Positions 14,721 to 27,300 of a DNA stretch of 64,000 nucleotides are shown piece by piece (position 1 is the first letter of the stretch; each line of letters opens with the position of its first letter). The DNA comes from Brachycybe producta (Eukaryota > Arthropoda > Diplopoda > Playtdesmida > Andrognathidae). The notes below the pieces were generated by a model, which did no database searches, was not told the origin of the DNA, and saw only the letters and a list, made by a program, of their open reading frames with translations. The stretch spans positions 372,001-436,000 of the forward strand of contig JAUPFP010000052.1 in NCBI GenBank assembly GCA_036925085.1, given 5' to 3'. The position numbers were made by a program, and so were the translations under genes.

Positions 14721-15959
14721 GCAAAAAAAATGTCGTTTATAACAAGAAATAAAACAATATAAAAATGCAAACAAAAAAGTTTAAAATAAAATATTCCTAT
14801 AATAAGAGCTAAATGAGACCAAGACACACAACATTTGGGCGAAAAAATAACAACAGGAACATTTTTTTTTGTGAAAATAAACAATTAATTAATTCAAAAA
14901 TGAATATCTGGAACTTGAAAGGCCCTTAAAGGACACCATTTGATGAAAATGTTTCCAAAAGTTGTAGAGTAGAAAAGTCAAATTTTGATCACAAGACCTG
15001 AAAAACAAGCAAATAGAAATCTAAAATTAAAAACTTTCAAATTAATAATAAAATAATTAATGAAATAAAAAATACTAAAATAATAATTAATGAAATAAAA
15101 CAAATAATAAATAATTAAATTGTTTCTTACCTTTTTTTCATTGCTGATTTTTCGGAAAAATAAAAATGACACCCAAAATAAAACGAATCAAACAAAGAAA
15201 TGAAAACGAGAAGAAAAAATGACAGTTTTTTCAGTGAGGAATTTTTTTTTTGGATCACCTGACCTTTCACCTGTGTCAATCATTAAGTAGACACACTCTT
15301 ATTGGTTAACTTACAATTATATTCTCCAACTACAAACATGACGTCATACATTATAAATATAAATATACTGTAAATAACTTTTTTTAAAATAAACTTTTAT
15401 TAAAAAAATTTAAGATTTTTGTTTTAATTAAATAATTTTCTAAATTTACGAACATTAAAATTGAAATTAATAAACTTTTCATTATTTTTACTTTTTAAAA
15501 TTAAATGAACCTAAAGATAGATACATAGAGGTAGCTCAATTCAAACTTAGAGAACAAAAGTTATAAATGTCTAGCCTCTCTTCAAGGTTCGCTTTAATGA
15601 CTTCCCATAGTTTTCTTTTTTTCTTTATATAAATGGAAAAGTTAAATATCTTTTATAAGAATGTCAATTGTTTTTGTAGATTCATCAATTTATGAATTAA
15701 TTTAGCTCTAAATGCAGGTGGCGCCATCTATTGGACACACACTCAGCCATATAGTTGAACTACATCTACCTTTTTTAATTTTCTTAAATTGGTTGAATTT
15801 TAGTCTTTTTTTTAATTCATTAACGTTTTAAATTTAATTTTTACAATTACAATTACAATTAGTACTCTGCTAGCAGCCAAATAGGCCTATTGCAGAGGGA
15901 CATAAAAGTCCATATGCAGCATTAAGCATTGTCAAGCACATATATAAAGAAACAAAATG

Positions 15960-16545
15960 AAGTTTTAAAAAAAATTGAGACATTTTTAATTTTAATTTAA
16001 TTTTAAAAAAATTGATGACATTTTTAATTTTAATTTAATTTAAAAAAAATTAATAGACATTTTTAATTTTAATTTAATTTTAAAAAAATTGATGACATTT
16101 TTAATTTTAATTTAATTTTAAAAAATTGATGACATTTTTAATTTTAATTTAATTTTTAAAAAATTGATGACATTTTTAATTTTAATTTAATTTTAAAAAA
16201 ATTGATGACATTTTTAATTTTAATTTAATTTAAAAAAAATTAATAGACATTTTTAATTTTAATTTAATTTTAAAAAAATTGATAGACATTTTTAATTTTA
16301 ATTTAATTTTAAAAAAATTGATGACATTTTTAATTTTAATTTAATTTTAAAAAAATTGATGACATTTTTAATTTTAATTTAATTTAAAAAAAATTAATAG
16401 ACATTTTTAATTTTAATTTAATTTTAAAAAAATTGATGACATTTTTAATTTTAATTTAATTTAAAAAAAAATTGATAGACATTTTTAATTTTAATTTAAT
16501 TTTAAAAAAATTGATAGACATTTTTAATTTTAATGGAATTTTTGG
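15960..16545. repeat. AT-rich minisatellite, about 38-40 bp unit, about 15 copies
   Basis: The phrase GACATTTTTAATTTTAATTT recurs from 15977 to about 16525, each time followed by a run of A and TTGATGA or TTAATAGA. Spacing is 36-40 bp with small indels. Confidence 0.9.
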
Positions 16546-16766
16546 AATTCTTCAATGCAACAAATTCCATAACTGTTAATATTATAAATGTTTTATATTT
16601 ATTTTAAATTAAAATAAATACCTTTTTATGGGTGATCCATGGTGTGAAATATAAGTGACTAAATGACGTCATTCCAAAGTTGCAAATTATGAAAAACTAA
16701 AGAAAATTGAAATTCTTGCACATAGAGGTAACTCAACTCGATGTTAAGAAGAAAAAACATAATGAC

Positions 16767-17079
16767 TAAGGCTCGGATTTTTATGCAAATATCAAGCAAG
16801 TGTTTCTCAATCTGTGGCTCAAGAGCTAATTGTGATAGAAACAATCTCCGTTTAGATATCGACAATTATGTTATTTTTATTAATCAAAAATACTGGTTAG
16901 AGGTTAGAACTCTAGTTGACAACTGAAAGTAACTATATATCTAGCCTCTAACCAGCTTTTTTTTCATTAGAAAAAGTCATAATTGCAGTTGCTCTAATGA
17001 TGATTACTTTACAATTAGCACTTGAGCCACAGATTGAGAAACACTTTGCTTGATATTTTGCATAAAAATCCGAGCTCTA
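16767..17079. mobile_element. Family C palindromic element (hAT-like), copy 1
   Basis: The ends are TAAGGCTCGGATTTTTATGC and GCATAAAAATCCGAGCTCTA. The element is an interrupted palindrome whose centre carries GGTTAGAGGTTAGAACTC and CTAGCCTCTAACCAG. It is flanked by ATAATGAC (16759-16766) and ATAATCAC (17080-17087), an 8-bp target duplication with one mismatch. Eight-bp duplications with TAGGG-type ends are typical of hAT elements. No transposase is encoded. Confidence 0.75.
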
Positions 17080-18009
17080 ATAATCACTTAATTGTGGTTA
17101 AATAAAATTAATTTAGCTTTAAGTTGAGGGGCCAAAATAATGTTCCAAAATTTGTATATGTATTATGATGAAAAATGTAAAATAAAATAAGTTAAAATTA
17201 TGAACAATGATCAATCATATTTTTTTATTATTAATTCGCAATTATAATTATCCCAACAATTAAAAAACATTTTCACACAAGAAATGGACTTAATTGAGGA
17301 TGAGGAAAAAACTACGACAGAATATATATTTTTATATATAATTATTATTATTATAGCAAGCAAAAAAAAAAAAGAGAAAGGGCCCTCGGCCCCTTCCTTA
17401 CACATCCTACTTTAAGAAGGGACCCCCTCAATAAAAGGGCCCCTTGTTTTTTCAACATAATTAATAAAAGCCACTGGAAATTTGGCTGGAATATTTTTTT
17501 TAAAATTTATTAATTATTTGGCAAATTTAACATTTTTTCTCATTTTTGGTTTTCTCGCAATTTTTTTTTTTATCTAAAAACTTACTTGGAACAATTTTAA
17601 CAATTTTTGTGAAATTTGCAAAACACTATAAATATTTTATATTGAAAACGAAAGAAAAAGCAATTATTAGCACTTATTTTAATTAACAATTTTAATCTAA
17701 TTGTTGTTTTTGTCTCCCCTTTTACTTTGTTGAATATTTAATAATTAATTCTTATCCCCTTTTCTTTAACATTTTTTTCTTATTTTTTAACAACAAACAA
17801 TTTAATTAAAATACGAGAGAATTAATTAATTAATTCAAGAAGTTAAAATTTCTAAGTTCTAAAATGAAATACAACTCAAGTAGATTTTCAATTAAAAATA
17901 ATTTTAAATTATAAAACATTTTCAAAAAAAAAAAAAATTCCAGGGCACAAACATTTTTTAGCCTCTTTTTTCAATTTAAAATAAAATTTACAAAATTAAA
18001 TATTATTTT

Positions 18010-18374
18010 TTTTAGAAACTAGAATAGTAAACAAAGAAAGTACAGTAAAACCTGGATAAGACGGAATCCTGTCAATTTCAGACAATTTTTTCCACTTTAA
18101 AGTCAGGTTTCCGTTTTATCTATGTTTTACTTTAAAATAAGTTTTAATGACGATTATCTTACAAAATGAACTTTTTCTCACTTTTAATTATTTCATTTGT
18201 CAATTTTTTTAACAAACTTGATCGAAAATCGTGAAAAAATACACCACCTAACAACACTCATGTTGAAAAATTCCAATTAAAGAAATTAAAACTTAATTCT
18301 AATGACAACATATTTCAAAATAAACGTTTCTATGGAACTCTTAAAAATACACCTAACTATTCTAGTTTCTAAAT
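18010..18374. mobile_element. Family A element, diverged
   Basis: TTTAGAAACTAGAATAGTAA at the left and CTATTCTAGTTTCTAAATAA at the right, with an inner TATCTTACAAAATGAAC. A further right-half end occurs at 18440-18460. Confidence 0.6.
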
Positions 18375-18536
18375 AATAATAATTCAATAATAATTTTATT
18401 TTGAAAGATTTCGTCATTAAAATATTTCTATTTCATTCATTTACTATTCTAGTTTCTAATCATTTTTCAATTTATTTTTTAAAAATGCTTTTGAAATAAA
18501 AAGTGAACATTCACTTTTGTCTTTCAAATTACTGTG

Positions 18537-18745
18537 GTTAATGGGCCTGACACACATGACCGGGCCGAGACAGACCCGGAAAGACGGCCGCGCTCTCCGG
18601 CCCGGTCGGTAATCCGGAAACCACACTTGCCCGGAGACGTCCGCGTTCCGACCCTGTCTTGGCTCTGTCGTAAGACGCATTGAATTTAACGGTGCAAGTC
18701 CTCTCCACCGGGTGTAACCGTCTTTCCGGCCCGGTTAAGTTTGGC
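18537..18745. mobile_element. GC-rich foldback element
   Basis: The segment is an island of high GC in AT-rich DNA. ACCGGGCCGAGACAGACCCG on the left pairs imperfectly with the complement of CCGTCTTTCCGGCCCGG on the right, and CCGGCCCGGTCGG occurs in the centre. It resembles a short foldback transposon; no target duplication was confirmed. Confidence 0.45.
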
Positions 18746-19207
18746 AGGAACCATAATAAATTTTACTTTAAAAAAATGGAACAACAAAACATAAAAAAAA
18801 AACTAGAAAGATCACAATTTGTTTTGAATTTTTCATTATTTTTCAAAACATTTGGTAAATTGAAACCAAAAGTTTAAAATCTACGATTTTCTTTTTAAAA
18901 AAGAAAATACATTTTTGATTCCTAATTTTTCTAAGAAACTTTTGTTCAAAATTCATTCAAAATTATTTCCAACTCAGGTGTCAAAGTTCATTCTCGTAAA
19001 TTGTAACACTTTTCTTATTAACAATGAACAACAACAACAATAACAACAACAATACTAGAATTGTTTAAAATGAAAGATATTTTGGCAACCGATAACAAAA
19101 AGAAAATAATTCAATGAGCAAAAATACGAAACCAACTTTGAAATTAATAAAAGTTACAACAATTAACATCTTAAGATGTAAGAAAGTCACAAAACAATTC
19201 AAAACTT

Positions 19208-19753
19208 TGTTAGAAACTAGAATTTATAAATGATGAAAGATCTTTCAAAATAAACTTTTAATAGTAGTTTAAAATTTGAAAAAATATAATTTAATTTCCA
19301 CGTTCAAAGAATTTAGCAGAAAATCGATTATACTATAAAACGTTTATTTTGAAAGATATCATTACAAAAAATTATAATCTCATCTACTTTTTTTTACTAA
19401 TTTCACAATGATATCGTTCAAAATTGACTTTTAATGGCGGTTTAAAAATAATTTTATTTCTACGTTTTAGAATTTGTGAGATTCTATTTTATATTATGCT
19501 GTGAAAAGTTTATTTTGAAATATATATATATATCATGAAAATCTTTTTAGTAAACTCGTTTACTATTTTTTTCACGATATATTTCAAAATAAAACATTAA
19601 TGGCAGTTTAAAAATAAGAATTGTATTTTTTTTATTTCCACTTTTGAAGAATTTTTACTTGAAGAAATTTGATTATCTCATAAAAAAGTTTATTTTAAAA
19701 AATATCGTCATGAAAATACTTTTAGTATTTTCTAGTTTCTAACAATTTCAATC
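19208..19753. mobile_element. Family A-related composite element
   Basis: TTGTTAGAAACTAGAATTTA at the left and TTTTCTAGTTTCTAACAA at the right. Between them three rounds of ATATCTTTCAAAATAAAC / GTTTATTTTGAAA-like half-elements occur, so it looks internally amplified. Confidence 0.55.
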
Positions 19754-20081
19754 TTATTTTGTTGTTTCTCTATAACCTGTATACATCTAGAGAAATTAAA
19801 AGTTGCTTCGAACTTTAAAAATAAAACCTCCCGATTTCAGTTAAGTTCTCGAAAAAGCCAAACCAAAAAACCTCCAACGAGACACAAAAAAAATTGCTAA
19901 AAAGTAGAAGAGTAGCCCCCGCCCACTAGTAATTTAGCTGCCACTCAAAAAATCATATCCTCATCCTCAAGTAAAAATCAATTTTTTTTGGTTTTTCATC
20001 GTAATTCTTCTAATAAATACTGAAAATTATCTCTTCTTGAGATTAAACAATTTACTGAGATTAAAAAGAATTTTCTCCTTC

Positions 20082-20118
<37 letters not shown>

Positions 20119-20500
20119 TTCTTTTTCGACACACGAATAAAACCAAAACTTACGGACGACGACGACGACGTAAGAAAACAGGAACTACTTTACCTAAAAG
20201 AAAAGACATAAAACAGAACACACTTTAAGTACAGAAAAAACCACCACAAATTACTACCAGAAGAAGAACGAGAAGTAGAAATTGAGCGTCCGAGAGAAGA
20301 AGAACAAGACGAAGACGAAAAAACCGTAGATCGAAGCTGCGAAGAAAAAAAAAGACAAGGGATTTTTAAAAAAGTATTTTTTTTCGTAAAACGTAAAAAC
20401 ACAAAAAAAAAAAAGTTGCTTTCGACAAAAGTACGAAAGATCGAAACAAAAAAAAAACTTGGTATCGTAGAATTTTCCATATTTTCTGTGATTTTTTTTC

Positions 20501-21310
20501 TCACAAAATGTCAGTTTCGTAGATTTTATTCGTAATCTGAGCAACGACACCAGAAGATTGTTGCGGATTCGAAGAGGAGGAGGAGGAGGAGGAGGTTAGG
20601 TTAGAGTTCGGTGCTGCGGTCGAAGCTGAACCCGAAGAAGAAGAAGAGATCGAGATGCTGTTATGAGTCAACGGCTTCAGCGACGAATGTCCGATCATCG
20701 GAGGCGCCAAATGAGTCAAAGATCCCGAAGTTGTGCTCATTGCGAGTCCGGCTTTTAAAAGGATGTTACTTTCGCTTCCGGTTTTCTTCAGATCGGCCGG
20801 TGATCGAGGAGGAGAAAAATGTTGAAGTGTTTGACCTCTTTGTAATTGTTGAAGTCGAGCGTATTGTTCTTGAAGTTGTCTTTGTCTCCTTAGTAATTCT
20901 TGATGCCGTTGTTCTAAGATCTCCTGTCGGTTACGAGTCGGAGGCGTCGGTGGAGTCGATTTGGATCTTTCCGTCAAACCACCACCACCTCCGACGTTAC
21001 CGCCATCGTTTTGATGGTTGTTGTTCTTCGAAGACTTATTCTGAAGTCCCTCTTGCGAGTTAACCGATTCGCTGCTGCTACTATTGCTCGATAATTGATC
21101 TCGTCTCAGATTCTCGTCACTTATGGCTGTCGTATGAAGGTGACTGCTGTCTTTGTCGCTGTCGACCGACGATTGGCGGCTACTTCCCGAAGATGATTCC
21201 ATCGAAGATTTACGGCTTCCGAGACCACCGTTCGTGTTTTCGCTCGATGCATTCACGCTCGGAGGTCGTTCCGTAGAGTTGGATCGAGGTGACGCATAAG
21301 TCGAAGTCAC
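20501..21310 (-). CDS. SRCIN1/KIAA1217: Last coding exon of the SRCIN1/KIAA1217 homologue
   Basis: An 810-nt exon (270 codons including TGA at 20503-20501). It follows CCGTTAAG and begins VTSTYASPRSNSTERPPSVN. It is very rich in Ser, Asn and Gly. A segment with EILEQRHQELLRRQRQLQEQ predicts a short coiled coil around residues 1253-1290 of my model. The protein ends ...ITNKIYETDIL. Confidence 0.88.
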   Translation of the reverse strand: MTSTYASPRSNSTERPPSVNASSENTNGGLGSRKSSMESSSGSSRQSSVDSDKDSSHLHTTAISDENLRRDQLSSNSSSSESVNSQEGLQNKSSKNNNHQNDGGNVGGGGGLTERSKSTPPTPPTRNRQEILEQRHQELLRRQRQLQEQYARLQQLQRGQTLQHFSPPRSPADLKKTGSESNILLKAGLAMSTTSGSLTHLAPPMIGHSSLKPLTHNSISISSSSSGSASTAAPNSNLTSSSSSSSSNPQQSSGVVAQITNKIYETDIL

Positions 21311-24300
21311 CTTAACGGATAAATAACAAAACCAAAAAGATATAATTTACGTTGACTTTGTCTTTCAGAAGAAAAGTAAACTTCTAGAAACTAGAAGAAT
21401 AACTATTTCGCAATTTATTTTAAAGTTGGGTGATTTTCAAGTTTATTTTGAAAGATAATCGACATGAAAACACCCTTAAGTGACTGAGCTACGCCTTCTA
21501 GTTTCGAAAGCCTTTTTCGAGGCCTTTCTAGTTAACTTGCCTGTAAACTCGTCGCCCGAGGCAAATGCGGAGGTGGAGCCGGTCTTTTCGAAGGAGACAT
21601 CGGAGAAGTGGGTGAAACGAGCGGCGATTTGCTACTCGTACGTGGAGGAGGCGCCGGTGGAACCTTTTTCGACGCAACACCGAGAGACGACGACGACTGA
21701 AGCGGCACCTTCGTATCGGGTCCTTCGATAACAGTCTGACGTATTCCACCGACGACGCCTCTCGTAAACAGATCTGACTGTTGAGGCTGAGGCGAAACCT
21801 TTCCATCCATCGAAGGAACTGGCGAAGGTGACAGACTGACCGATTGTCTTCCGCCGGCGTCCGAAACCTGAAGTTTACTGACGGGTGCCGTCGAAACCGT
21901 AAGCGAGACGGAACCGGCTGGACCTTGTGAAACCAGTTGGCCCTTGAGAGGCGAATCGCAACTCGGATACGACGGAACACGTTTGACGGCAACCGTGCTA
22001 CTAGCGTAGATGTCGGACGTGGACTTACGATCGCCACCGCCGCCGCCTCCTCCGCTGCTGCTACTGTTCGGCTTCGCAATGATCTGTAGTTCGTCTAAAA
22101 GGGCATCTAGAGCACTGTCTCCCTTCTGTGATGATGCTGATGACGAGGAGCCCCTCGGACCACCACCATCGCTGGATACAGAAGATTGTCGAGTGACTTC
22201 GCCGGAGAAACTTGCAGCCTAACGAAAAACGACAGAAAAAAAGACGACGAACAATGAGATAAAAACCGGAAAACCACAAAAAAAACCATCAAATACAACA
22301 ACACGAAGATCTTAAGGTGGCTCAAGGGACCTTAACGACGCGTTTATAGTCGGGTTAATTCGCTATCATATCTGTGTATCATTTAATTACGAATCAGATT
22401 TGAACGACTATAAACACAGTTTAAAGGCCGAAATTCAAGAAAGAAACTTGTTAATTGATATTTTCAAGTCGAAACTCTCCATAATAAGATTCATAAAATA
22501 GAAAAACCCTGTTCGAGAGTATTCAATAAACCAGTGTTTTTTTTTTAAAGTTGAAACTCTGTTCAGAGGTTTCAAAATTCAAGTTCAAGTTTCCTTCATG
22601 AATCTGGGCCATAAAGATTCAAATTGAACGAATTAACTTGAGAAATTAAGTAAATTTAGAAGCAATTTTTTCAAAAGAACACAAAAAATTGCAAATTTTA
22701 AACTCTTAAAATATCGTATTATAAACTAGAATAGTATCAAAATTTGCTAAACGTAATTTTATGAAGATAATATTTAATTTTAGACATTTTAAAAATTAAT
22801 TTTTACTCAAAATTTTGTGCCGTGAAAAGTTTATTTTGCAAAATATTATTCACGAACACCTACTATCCCAGTTTCTAACAAATTTTTTCTCTCTTAAAAG
22901 ATTTGTTAAAATCACAAAAATATCTTTTAAAATAAACTTTTTACGGGAAATTTTTTAAAATTTATCAATAAAAGTTGTTGCGTTTCCAAAAAATCGAAAA
23001 TGTGTTAGAAACTAGAATAACAACTGAATGACTTCATAGTCTTTTCATGTTGACATCTTTCAAAATAAACTTTTCTATAAACGAAAATCTAAAAGTTGAA
23101 TACAACATAAAAAGCTTATTTTGTAAGATAATATTAACACGAAAATCCATTTAAATTGATTCAGCTACCCTTCTAGTTTCTAAAAACAATTTTACAAAAA
23201 ACAGCTTAAAAAAGATATTGCCATAAACACACTTTTAGCAAACTCTTGTTTACTATTTCTAGTTTCTAAAAAGAAAAAACTTTGTTAGCTAATTTAATGT
23301 TACGAACCACCTTAAGTTAACGAAACAAACCCGAACTTCAACGTGATTTAAGTTCGTAACTGCTGAACCAAAAAAAAAAGTTACTAAATGTTGTTCCGAT
23401 TTCGTTATAAAAAAATTTACGACAATTTTTTGTATAAAAAAACTCCAATCATTTGAGAGAAAAAGACGACAATTGAAAGAGAGAAAGAGAAAAATGAGTA
23501 AATCTTTCAAAATAAAAAATATAATAAGCTGTGAAGGAGGATTTAAAAAAATGGTTCATTAGATATCAATTATTCCTATATTAAAAATTAAAAATTTTAA
23601 ATAATAAATCCAAAAAATTAAAAGAAAATATTTAAAAAAAAAGATGCAAATCAAATGAAAAATAATGAAAAATCCCGTCGGTTGTTGACTTTTGTGAAAA
23701 TAAAACAAACCTTTTCAGACCATCCATTGGCTGAAAATGCTCTCCACTGGCTGCATTCAAAACAAAAAACAAAAAAACACCACAAAAATTTTGCACTGTG
23801 CGAATTTCAACCCAAAAAACAAAAAAATATTTGACAAAAAAAAAGTAGAGAAAATTTGATAAAATACGTCAGAAAAAAAAATGAGGAGAAAAGGAGGAGG
23901 AGGAGGAGGAGGAGACGGGGAAATTACAAACGTTTCAGCGGAGAAACTTTTCAGCAAAAACCGTCAAAATAAATATTCGGATCAGTAAACTAATGAAACT
24001 TTTATAAAGAAACAACTTTAACGAAGAAATTCAAAGTTTATTTAGAAACTAGAAAAGTAAATAGACACCTCTATTATACTGGTACGTAACGACTACGGGA
24101 CGAGCACGACACGAGCCCGCCGAGCTAAAATGTTGTTCAAGGTTTTTCAATAGAACTGTTTATACTGAAACCGAGCTCGTCCGTTTGACGGACGTGAGTC
24201 TTGCACAACTATCGCTGCCAATGATATTTTTGTCGGAATCCCTTTCAGTTCTCGTTTGTTACATAATCCCTACTCGATGTTGCGCGATTTTTAGAACGAA

Positions 24301-27300
24301 GAACTTGTCGACATCACTTTATCTAACGAGTCGTTCTATAAAGTCCCTGTCTCCCTAACTGCATATATAAATAGAAAGGCTTTTTTCGAGAGGGCTCGTG
24401 TCGTGCTCGTGTCCCGTATCCGTATAAATGGACACTTACAGTAAATGCAGGATTACGAGACGAGCACGACACGAGTTCGAGGAAGAAAAAAAGCCTTTCC
24501 ATTTATATCAGCATGTAGGGAGACCGGGACGAAACAGAACTCACTCGTGACGACATAACAATCGTGATGTCAACGAGAACGGAAAAAAGATTCAGGAAAA
24601 ATATCGTTGGAGATATAAGTTGAGCCAAGACCCGTTCGTGGCAACGGACGAGCTCGGTGTCAATACAAACAGTTCTCTTGAACAATATTTCCCGAGTACT
24701 CGGCTTGAGCCCGTGTCGTGCTCATCATGTAGTCTTCATGTTCGTATATATAACGGAACCTTTATGCATGTTTACTGTAAGCGTATCGAAATAAGGTAGT
24801 GGGATTCTTTCGATGAGCAGCCACGTACCGTATAGCATACTCTGCAGGCCCGAAATCAGGCGAAAAGCTACACAACCTCCTGCATAGAGGCTATACAGTA
24901 TGTGGCTGCTCATCGAAAGAATAACCTTCTCTTAAGTCATTGCGATATATTTAAATATCTTGGTTTAACTCTCTGGGAAAACTTCTTTCGGAAGGAACAT
25001 ATAACAAAAGCCAATCAAAGGCTCCGGTTTCGTACAGCGAACTTTGAAATATTGTAAAGAAAATGTAAAAGAGATCTGTTATTTTACTCCTGTCAGACTT
25101 TTATTAGAATATTGTTCACCAATTTGAAATCCTTATTGGGAATGACTGTTTAACCGTACTGAACGTTTGCTATCTACGGAGAACAGGGCATCGTTAAAGG
25201 GATATCCGCACGAGAAATCCCCATATAAATAAGAAATGGCCATCCGAGCTAATTAAAAAATTGAGAGCTAGAACTGATACTTATTTATTGTTTTTCTTTC
25301 ACATGTATTTTAATCTGTGGGATTTTATTCCTTAGATAATTTCCCTTTTAGGACCAATTCGATTTGACGTTGATGTCTAAACTTCATCTAAATGACAACC
25401 ATTTTTGATTGGGAATAATCCACCTTGCCCACATGCGTCCCGAGCAAGTTCAATTTAAAAAAATACATTAAAATTTCTTCTAGTTCTTTTTTGTTTCTTT
25501 AAACAGCTAAATGTTGGCTGAATGAAATTACTATTCTAGTTTCGAACAAACTTTTTCTTAAAAAAAATCTTCTTAAAATTGTTTCGAAACACAAAGAACC
25601 GTAAAACATTTTTTTAAAGGATCTTAAAAGGATAAACGATTTCACAACAATCCCACTTTTTTTTTTCAAAAAAATAAGTAAGTCGGGGGAAACTCACACC
25701 TAAACATTGAAAAAAATGTCATTGAAAATGTTAAATATTTCGTAGGTGGCAGGCAGGCAGGTTAACACAAAAAATTATAAAAAGCCAAGAAAACATGAGG
25801 ATTTTTTTTCTAAGGCCCAGAAAAAAAGATAAAGAGGAAGAAAAAAAAAGGATTAAGGAAAAAAAAATGTCAAAAAAAAAAAAAATATGAGTAAGATAGA
25901 AGGTAAAAAAAATTACTCGATATTCTCCCTGAAGTTAGTGCTCCATTTCCAGCCACCACGCCTGCTCGACTACGGGAGGTTCAAAAAAAGACACACGATC
26001 AATTTCAAAAGTGATGGAAGTAAAAAAAAAAAAAAACACGAGAGACACCGAAAAATACTTTCGAGAAAACCAAAAACCAAAAAAAAAAACAAAAACAATT
26101 CACACAGTGGAAGGTCGAGAAAAATCACACGCCAAGGAAAAAAAAAAAGTTACCGATTTGGTAATTCTTAAAAAAAATGAACAAAAAAAACGACTAAAAA
26201 GTCTCGTCTCGAAATGACGAACAAAACCACAACTTCGAGACAAATGCAGAACTTAAGAAAAAAAAACTACAAACTCTTACGACTTACAAAAGTATTCTCG
26301 ATACTTTGAAAAATCCTCGCGACGAAGTTTCATCTCGAGAGCCCCCTAGACACTCCAGAACGTGCAAAATTTGACGTTTCTACGAACACCACCGTCTCTT
26401 GATTCTAAATTAAAAATCTCTCTTCAAACTTTGTTTTGAACGATGAATTCTTGAATGTCGTCGTGGCCAGATTTTAAGGTCTTTTTTTATTACAAATATT
26501 CGAAAGGGTTTTTATTTTACCACCCTTTCGAATTATGCTAATTTGTTCGACCATTGACCTCAAAAAACGTCCATTTTGCTAACTACATTCCAACCTTTGG
26601 AAAAACATATTTCAGATTTAAGAAAAATTGTGTGTATTCCTTAATATGTTCTTCGTTTAACCGAGGTGTTTTCGTGACGTTTTGAACTGCCGTTTGGTTG
26701 CTACAGCCTCGTGAGCTCGTAATAGTGGTCGAGTCGTCGTAGAGCTCGTGAAACGCCAAATTGACCACGTCTTACGACACGTACAACTTTGGAGTGTCTA
26801 GGTCACGAACTTTCTTTTAAATAAAGTAGCTAAATAGGAAAATAAGCTTTACAAAAAAAAAAGAACAATTGGAAACTGAACTCGGCTTATTTCTGCGTTT
26901 CAGAAAAGCAACATTAAGTAATACTTAAGTCAATTACTGATTTCCAGAAGTTCTGCAAATGAACTCGAGGTTATGAGAGACAAAAAAAAAAACCAAGACA
27001 CAGCAAGGTCTCAAGCCAGGGTCTGAGCCAAATCACACGAATGGTCTGCGGAAAACATCAACAAAACATATAAAAAGGGAAAAAAAATTCTTGAAACCAA
27101 AAAAAAATACAAATAATTAAGAAAATTGCATGCGAAACAAATAAAAATGCCAAAACCAGCAACTACTTTATATAATTTAAGGCTTTGACGTAGAATGTCG
27201 TTAACGGAATTGTGATCAGTGATCACCGTCGTCTCATGCATTCTTTCCGGAGGAAGAAAAAAATATAATACTCTTCCCCATCCAAAGATAAGAAAACGGG

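Larger units (their letters stand above)
12206..20500. other. Intergenic region between the RFC1 5' end and the 3' end of the SRCIN1/KIAA1217 homologue
   Basis: Apart from the tRNA, the E2F site and the repeats listed separately, the region is AT-rich with no supportable gene. CTCF-like motifs lie at 12273-12291, 12342-12360, 12555-12570 and 15718-15734. The 3'UTR of the downstream gene should occupy the part just below 20500; I could not pick its polyadenylation signal with confidence. Confidence 0.5.
24040..25545. mobile_element. Family A element split by a 1.5-kb composite insertion
   Basis: The left end TTTAGAAACTAGAAAAGTAA is at about 24040 and a matching right end TACTATTCTAGTTTCGAAC is at about 25530. 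Between them lie the foldback pair, the hairpin and the reverse-transcriptase fragment listed separately. The simplest reading is that these inserted into an older family A copy. Confidence 0.5.

Noticed and set aside
20611-21063. A 150-codon plus-strand ORF
   Set aside because: Antisense to the Ser-rich last exon of the SRCIN1/KIAA1217 homologue, whose frame continues from upstream exons.
24795-24925. Hammerhead-type ribozyme in the hairpin
   Set aside because: TCGATGAG and CGAAAG occur, but the CTGATGA core and correct stem order of a hammerhead are missing.
26583-26768. Minus-strand ORF with NEEHIKEYTQFFLN as an extra exon
   Set aside because: No convincing acceptor/donor pair with compatible phase was found.
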